Shown here one piece after another: positions 57,501 to 64,000 of a stretch of 64,000 nucleotides of DNA (the first letter of the stretch is position 1; every line of letters begins with the position of its first letter). This DNA is from Acholoe squamosa. Taxonomy: Eukaryota; Annelida; Polychaeta; Phyllodocida; Polynoidae. A model generated the notes under the pieces. It had not been told where the DNA came from. It did not search any database and was given only the letters and a program-made list of their open reading frames with translations. The translations under genes were made by a program, and so were the position numbers. The stretch covers positions 50,035,777-50,099,776 of the forward strand of contig OX439050.1 of the NCBI GenBank assembly GCA_949317995.1, given 5' to 3'.

Positions 57501-60500
57501 ACAATTAGGACATCAATACTTATAGGATAATTATAGAGAGAACTGGAATGTACAGCTTCAGGAGCATTTAACACATTATTTGGGTTTAAGTAAAATAAAC
57601 AATAGCTAAACAAGCAATGCAATAGATAGACATGTTTTCTGTACCCTTTGAATATATAGAAGTTAAAATGATTTGCAAAATTGTGGTAAATTTCAGATAA
57701 TGATAAAGAGAAACCATAATCATCACTGTGAGATTGAAAGCCAGATATGATCTAACAATAGAATATAAGTATATCCTTACCTTAATGCCTAGGTTATCTT
57801 CTTCCACCAATTGTTGTGCTATGTCAGTGCACTTTTCAGGCTCAATATTTGTGTCCCGGATGTTGGCCTCCCCATTCCGGTCTGCACTGTGTGCATAAAC
57901 AGCAGAGGGACTTGCATGCGTCACTCTCATGTTGGTCACCAAGCCTGTCCATTTCCCTGCAAAAGTACCAGGTTAAAATGAAAAGCAAATTTCACACATT
58001 TCATGATAATGCCACTAAATTCCTCCATCATGAAAACAAAGTGACATAACTCATCAAACAGGTATGTGTCCTGCATGGGTTAAGACAGTATTTTATAAAA
58101 CGTTATCAAGAGGAGATTTGTGAAGTAAACCTTATACAACCAAAAGCAGCGAACCACTCCCCAAAATTGTTATTAGTCAGAATTGGAGTAGACTGGTGAA
58201 TATTGACTGTAAAGTTAAAATAGACTTACCTGCATCCATGGACTGTTTGACTACTGACCTGAGTTTGGCCTCCTCGGACAGAGCTGAACAGTTATATAGA
58301 GGTACGGAGTCCTTGACACCCACAGTGTAGAAGTTCGCCTTCTCCCCACACAATATGGCTGTAGCTGCCCCTGCCGAGTCTGCTATCTGACGGTCTGATG
58401 TGTGTGTCTGTAAATTTGGAAAATGGAGTTGATGAAGAAAGGATGTCTTAGGGTTCCATTTTCTCAAGTAATTCCAATGTGCCTTTCCAATCAATCTCGT
58501 TCTGTAATGTTCATCAAGTTTGTTCCTTACGTCCCTATGCCCAGTTATCTCAGTTTCTCTTTTTTTTTGTTTAAAAGTTTGGTTTTTATAGCCCTCTCCA
58601 GTAATAGCAAGATTGCTGCTGGAAATTCTAGGGCTACTCTTTAGAGATAAAATGGAACTACACATTATACTGGACATAATGTAATTGCTGGACAGATCAG
58701 AACCCAACAGTTGGTACATCAACCTCCCAGTTGTGATCATTATCATCAACCATTTTAGCATGAAATGCTATTTTCAGGTAGGTTCTTTGCATCTTGTACT
58801 TTCACAGCAGGGTATCAACCATGCATTACAATGTCATCATGACTTTCCAAAAATATTGACATTATTTCAACATCTTGGCCACATTTAGGTCTGTCTGACA
58901 TCCTAAACTTTCTCCTAAATTCAAATCTCTAAATCTAAGGAAATTATACTGAGGGGCCTGTTTGGTGATATATCCTGGCATGGGTATCTCACAGAATACT
59001 GGTACCTTAGGTAGCAGAGACACTTAGTGTGCATGCAGGCGGACACATAGGGTGCTAGGACATTTAGGGTACAAACCACAGGACATTCAGGGTGCAAGGA
59101 CATATAGGGTGCAACAGTAAGATATGTAGGGTGCAAAATAAAACTGGTTTAGAGTTCCTGGGCCCATGGCAGCACTATGGTTTGCCACTTTAAAGGCCAT
59201 AAAACATGTAGCAACACATAACCATCTATATAGGCACAAAAAAATATTCATGTAATCAGTGAGACAGACTCTTAATCGTCTAAACTGCCAAATATCTTCA
59301 TATTAACCGCACCTGGAATTTAGGAGTAAGATTAGCCTAAGCTACGGAATTATAAGGGGCCAAATGGTACCCACCTGATATATATTATCAGTGATAACAT
59401 GCTAGAAACCAGCTCCAGAAATGGCTGCACCCATTGTACACCCCGCAACCTCATTTTTAGCACTGGGGGAGTTTATCTTGACGATAAAGTAGGCAATGTA
59501 GGGGCCGGCATCGTTGTATATATACTAGTGCGGATCATCGTGTGCTCGTGTGTTGCTTGGTCCTTCTATGCCAACCAGGTGTCACTTCCGATAACTGTTT
59601 GGTACAAGAGGGGGCAGCACCACGCCTCCCATCCAGCTCCTACTAAGAAGCCGGACGATCGGCAGAAGGGGACTGGACCTCGTCCAGTCCACACGCGTTA
59701 CCAGACCTTCTGAGTGAGCTGAACAATAAAGTCTATCTGAAAGGATGAAGGATTGAGGGCTTTGCCCAACCCGAACCTTTCGTGTTGTGTTAATACCTAT
59801 AGCCACTAAGCAAGCCTAAGAGCCACCCATACATAATGAACGAACTACTATACTGGTGCCATGACCAGTTGGTTTGGGGATGGAGGGCGGCCAGACGGCC
59901 AAAAGCCACGGAAGACGAGATGCGAGTTCTTCAAGCTTAGGGCTGGAAGAATTCGAAGAGGATGGCATAGCCTCTCAGCAATTGTTGCTTGACTAGGAAC
60001 TGGGTCGACATTTCCTGATCAACTCGCCTAGTGTACAGAGAACATTCTCAACACCCAGTATGATGACCGAACCCAACATAATTGGGGATGGGGTCGTGAA
60101 AGTATACCTGGGTACCCCTAGCCACACGGCCTCGGATACCGGTTTCTTGGGTGGGTTGATCAAACCTGCTCGGTTGGACTTGAGCCATTTGTCTCAGGTA
60201 ACAACCAGTATGTGCGGATTAGAATTGGGTAATTCTGTAGGCGCCTCTAGTGTTTTAAAGACTCCGAAAGCCCAAAGTCCTATCCAAAGGACGGGAACGC
60301 CGAACGTTGCATTAAAGTCAACCGAGGATAGGGTACCAAAAGGAACCCGAGTAGGGGATGGTAAACACAATAGTGTTGAGACAGACGATGTTAATAACGG
60401 GTCTGTTCTAACCCGACACTACCGAAAACCGCGGAAGTGTATATGCTAGGATTATCCTTAGACGAGGCTTTATCAGACTCAGTATTCAACCCGGGGGAGC

Positions 60501-63352
60501 CGTAAATCCAGACATGGTCGTCGGATGGGCCCCGGATATAAGTCGACTACGGCTTATCTCAAAGCCAGAGAGCAGGTAGAGCTACAAGCTAAGAAGCAAC
60601 ATGAAGCATTCATGGCTGCTCAGAAGGAAATTGAGAATGAGACCCGGGAACGGATCAGTAAACTTCATTCTGTAGAACAGGAGGCGATTCTGAAAGAGTC
60701 TGGTCTAAAGTACAGACTTTCCTCTCTAGCCCATAGAGTGCAATTGCAATCGCCGGATGAGAGGGGAAGGGAAAGTAAATTGGCAGAACTCGAAAAAGAG
60801 GAAGCTAATAGGCGGAGAGCAATTGATAAAGCTAGATCTGAGGAGGTTGCAAAAGCTCGGGATGTAAATAGACTACAGGCCGAGTTAAATGCAATGGAGG
60901 AGAAATTGAAGAAACTCCAATTACGTAAAGCCGTGACGGAATCTAAGCTTGTCAGTGAACAAGACGAGGTCCGTAGGGAAACGACTGAGTATCAGAGATC
61001 TCAGAAAGAAAAGAATGAAAAGTATCGGATGTTAAAAGATCTTTTGAAAAGGGAGGCACAAGCTGCTCAACAAGAAGAAACCGAGCCGTTGAGGACAATG
61101 AAAAAATTTGATCCGAAATCTTGTCTGAAAACGCTCAGTTACAGGAGGAACAGAGGAATCTAACAACTGATGTTGCGACTCTGACTCTAGATAAGTCCGC
61201 TATGGAAAGCTACTTGCAGGAGAAGGAGAAGATAAATCCTCCTCCAGTGGGCTCAGACCCGAGCCCATGGGTTCAAAGTTTCAGCTTCCAACCCACGGGC
61301 ATATGAAGCTGAAGAAGTGGAGAGGTGACGACAGGAGGGAGAAGGAGAAACGTCACGAGTGGTTAGCCAGGCTGTACCCCCACCGACACCACCAGGTTTT
61401 CCTGCTGGACCTCAACACCCTCCAGGTGTGGACCCCAGCGACACGGGTGGTTGGCAGAGCTTCATGGGCCACAGCACTGGACACAGTGCACGGTGGGCCA
61501 GTGAGGACACTACTGATGAACAGCGCCGAGCATGCAAGTAGTATATGGCGAAGTTCCCTGCTATGGGACCTGCAGGGCCCAAATCACAAGTTCTTTAACT
61601 ACTATATCTTAGACTTACCTGTGTAAATAGTTAATATATGTTATGCGAAGGTTTAAATAGTCTATTGTAACACTAAGTCTAGGGGGGGGGGTGTAGGGGC
61701 CGGCATCGTTGTATATATACTAGTGCGGATCATCCGAGAGATGTGCTTGTGTGTTGCTTGTTCCTTCTATGCCAACCAGGTGTCGCTTCGCGATACCCGT
61801 TTGGTACAAGAGGGGGCAGCACCATGCCTTGCATCCAGCTCCTACTAAGGAGCCGGACGATCGGCAGAAGGGGACTGGACTTCATCCAGTCCACACGCGT
61901 TACCAGACCTTCTGAGTGAGCTGAACAATAAAGTCCATCCGAACGGATGGAGGATTGAGGGCTTTGCCCAACCCAAACCTTTCATGTTGTGTTAATACCT
62001 ATAGCCACTAAGCGAGCCTAAGAGCCACCCATACATAATGAACGAACCACTACAGGCAATAATGAAGACCTCATTTTCTCATATTTGATGCGGGATACAT
62101 TATTGCCCAAATTCCCTCCATTCAGTGCAGGGGGTATTATCTAAAACTACTTTTACAAATCATGTTACAACAAATCTCATTTTCCCAATTGATGTAATGA
62201 GTGGAAAGCTTAATACAATTTAAAAATATGTCTCCTTTGGTAATTTGAGATGAAAACAACTTTGATTAGAGTTCTTTTGTTGTTCAAAGGTAATTTGAAA
62301 TGGCAAACCTTAAACACCCCCAAAATATGCCATGCCCCATTTTATATATATATATATATATTTCTCCCCCTCCCCGGAAATCCATGTTTTGTCCCACCAA
62401 GGTTTGCAAGGACAGCTTTATTCACATGGCGACCTATTTGTTTCTGCATCCATTCTAAAGAACTCCAATGTCAGGCCTTTTCAGAACAGAAATTTCTTGA
62501 GTCTATGTAGATGATATTATCATATCTACACAAATGTGTTTTACCCACCCCTTAAGAAGTTAAAAGAACACAATTCTATTATTTACCCCCCCCCCATCTA
62601 TGACATTATTTCATCTTCACAAATGTGGTTTCCTCCCCCCCCCACCCTTAAGAAAAAAAGACATAATTCTATGAGTGCCCCCCCCCCATCTATGACATGT
62701 AAGATAATTTGTAGGTAGATGGAGCATATATATATATAGACTGACTGCACCCTAAGTGTCTTGCGTTTTTCACCCTGCACCCTACCTTTCCTTTTTATGC
62801 ACCCTAAGTGTCTGCTACTTAAGTGTCCTCGCACTCTACATGTCTGCACCCTAAGTGTCCTCGCACCCTAAGATACCTGTTACCATCTCACACATAAGCC
62901 ACAGGTCCACCCTTGCGAAATGGTGCTAAATTATCATTTCATGGCCATGTTGCATGCAAACAGGTAAAGCGAGGTACGTGGAAATGCATGCATAATGGAC
63001 ATTAAATAGCTTCTATGGACGATTTTTGTGTTTTCACTGAGAGACATGTTTGTAATCCGGGCTATAAGCTACAATTAGGATAAACTTAATTGAATTGCAT
63101 GTAGGTTACCTACCTTGGAAATTCCTGTAACAGGAAAAGTCTCAAAGCTGAGTTTTGTTTCCGTGACAGGTTTCTTCCTTTGCTGTGCAAGTAGAAAGCG
63201 TGCAGCTGTTACGTCCGAGGGCCCCATGCCATCACCGAGGAACACAATGACATTTTTAGCCACCCCCACCTTGGGGAAGTTATAGATAGATGACTTGAGT
63301 TCATCCTGAGCCAGCTTCACCCAGTTAGCACCTTGATTGTTGCCTTGCCCTG
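54582..63352 (-). CDS. alp: Alkaline phosphatase C (exons 2-10; exon 1 beyond window)
   Basis: Duplicate of ALP-B. Exons, 5' to 3': 63114-63352, 58230-58407, 57781-57956, 57302-57400, 56830-56941, 56486-56623, 55981-56172, 55283-55426, 54582-54967. Phases agree and no internal stop is seen. By comparison with ALP-B the 70-nt signal-peptide exon should lie roughly 1.4 kb or more upstream, past base 64000, giving about 577 aa. The nucleophile motif is intact (ADSAGAA; Ser codon 58375-58377, TCG), as are FLGDGMG, HASP, IDKGHH, TADHSH and THGGED. After the hydrophobic segment (SVVATVVIFSFALYIF) comes a 20-residue basic tail rich in Arg and Lys, unlike a GPI signal. This suggests a single-pass membrane protein or loss of anchoring. 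Intron 2 holds a nested LTR element. Confidence 0.9.
59497..59852 (+). repeat. 5' LTR of the C-unit Gypsy element
   Basis: 356 bp, TGTAGGGGCCGG to the downstream primer-binding region starting CTGGTGCC. Confidence 0.92.
61692..62054 (+). repeat. 3' LTR of the C-unit Gypsy element
   Basis: 363 bp, TGTAGGGGCCGG to CCACTACA, followed directly by the GGCAA target repeat. Confidence 0.95.
62060..62520. other. Intron 2 segment of ALP-C without B counterpart
   Basis: Lies between the 3' LTR target repeat and the point where B/C similarity resumes. Contains a short (TA)n run near 62344-62360. No gene seen. It is probably the original DNA to the right of the LTR insertion, since lost or replaced in B. 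Confidence 0.5.
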
Positions 63353-63669
63353 CTAAAAGGATGAATCATTATTACATCCTATCAGTGCCTCTGATAATAT
63401 TCTCCACCCTACTCATTGTACGTATTAAGCCCAGACAGGAAATGGTCAATCTAGAGAGCCTGAACTGATGTCAACTCTCTCTTACCTTTATGTCTATACT
63501 GAGGTAGCGCATTGTCCAATGGGCGTGGCCATTGCTGAAGCCTGCTACCGGCACTTATCACTGATAGCAGTTATCAGATAGGTACCACCCCCCGAGAGGC
63601 CTGCAGTGATTATTTCATTGGCTGATAATCCATCCTGCTAATTCGGTATATCAAAGTGGTCACATCAGT
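62521..63669. repeat. Segmental duplication, C unit, distal part
   Basis: Partner of 36672-37816. Confidence 0.92.
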
Positions 63670-63800
63670 TTTTTTTGGGTATGGGTATTGATGCAAAGCA
63701 CCAGCCCATTTATTTTATATTATCCTGGTTACAATAGAAAAAAGCTTGTTCAGCTTGAAAAATATTCCTTGCAACCAGCCTATCCACATAATTTCAAGTA

Positions 63801-63846
<46 letters not shown>

Positions 63847-64000
63847 CAAATAAGATACATCATGATTTATTATAGCAATACGTATTATGACATTCTCTAC
63901 CAAGTTCACTTAACTAAATTAAATACATTAATTTGTTTAAACAATACAATCTCTGTAAAACCGGTGTACTTAACCTCTCGAAAATAACTATCATTAAGCC
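63670..64000. other. Right edge, ALP-C intron 1, no coding sequence
   Basis: No similarity to ALP-B intron 1. Includes an AT microsatellite at about 63799-63844. Probably an insertion or diverged intron sequence; it runs off the window. Confidence 0.5.
63799..63844. repeat. (AT)n microsatellite
   Basis: About 23 uninterrupted AT dinucleotides. Confidence 0.97.

Larger units (their letters stand above)
44338..59496. repeat. Segmental duplication, C unit
   Basis: Second copy of 18647-30255. It carries the Ngaro element (44591-47659), a 95-bp tandem doubling (47715-47904) and the insert at 53538-54526, and it lacks the MITEs at 24831 and 27480 and about 60-105 bp at three places (near 51640, 57522 and 58857). 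Confidence 0.95.
59497..62054 (+). mobile_element. Ty3/Gypsy LTR retrotransposon, reduced, C-unit copy
   Basis: Fossil element with both LTRs (59497-59852 and 61692-62054), flanked by the 5-bp target repeat GGCAA (59492-59496 and 62055-62059). A G-rich polypurine run (61681-61691) sits before the 3' LTR. The interior keeps a gag-like coiled-coil frame (60525-61163) and a short 3' stretch; protease, RT and RNase H are absent. The two LTRs differ at roughly 6% of positions by eye, so the insertion is not very recent, and it predates the segmental duplication. Confidence 0.93.
58999..62882. mobile_element. Element with iterated subterminal repeats, C-unit copy
   Basis: Same ends and same inverted clusters of GGACAYNTAGGGTGCA words as 29681-37018 (59013-59140 and 62745-62875). 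It is shorter because the nested LTR element is internally reduced. Confidence 0.5.

Overview
This window is animal nuclear DNA, AT-rich and crowded with repeats. The only host genes I can support are tissue-nonspecific-type alkaline phosphatases (ALPs), all on the minus strand and split into ten coding exons with GT-AG introns. The mix of a Ngaro/DIRS-order tyrosine-recombinase retrotransposon, Ty3/Gypsy elements, TTAA- and TA-target MITEs, hAT-type elements and tRNA-derived repeats suggests a marine invertebrate, perhaps a deuterostome such as an echinoderm, hemichordate or amphioxus. The species cannot be fixed from the sequence alone.

Layout. 1-7.5 kb: no gene; a solo LTR (1626-1971), microsatellites and small repeats. 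7.56-17.66 kb: ALP-A, complete and open (555 aa). 18.65-24.8 kb: intergenic DNA with a 2.5-kb hAT-like element and a LINE 3' end. 24.88-38.96 kb: ALP-B, complete and open (568 aa). Its catalytic serine codon reads Leu, its last 13 codons come from a MITE, and intron 2 holds a nest of elements including a broken Gypsy copy. 39-43.6 kb: unrelated repeats, an element with G-run ends, minisatellites and a Gypsy remnant. 43.62-44.31 kb: a displaced piece of ALP-A (exon 4 and part of exon 5). 44.34-63.67 kb: a second copy of the B unit (intergenic DNA plus ALP-C), interrupted by a Ngaro-type element (44591-47659) and a 989-bp insert (53538-54526). ALP-C exons 2-10 lie at 54582-63352; exon 1 should lie beyond the right edge.

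History. B and C are a recent segmental duplication of roughly 20 kb, near-identical even in intergenic DNA. The Gypsy LTR element sits at the same base in both copies, so it came before the duplication. The Ngaro element, a 95-bp tandem doubling and the 989-bp insert are in C only. A TA-flanked MITE and a TTAA-flanked MITE are in B only. Each has its empty site preserved in the other copy, so the pair works as a record of insertions.

Function. All three paralogs keep the metal ligands of the ALP fold. A and C keep the nucleophile (Asp-Ser-Ala-Gly) and B does not. The three C-termini differ: A ends in a hydrophobic tail typical of GPI-anchored ALPs, B has a MITE-coded tail, and C has a basic tail after the hydrophobic segment. 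Tandem duplication followed by loss of the nucleophile and replacement of the membrane tail is the most interesting biology here.
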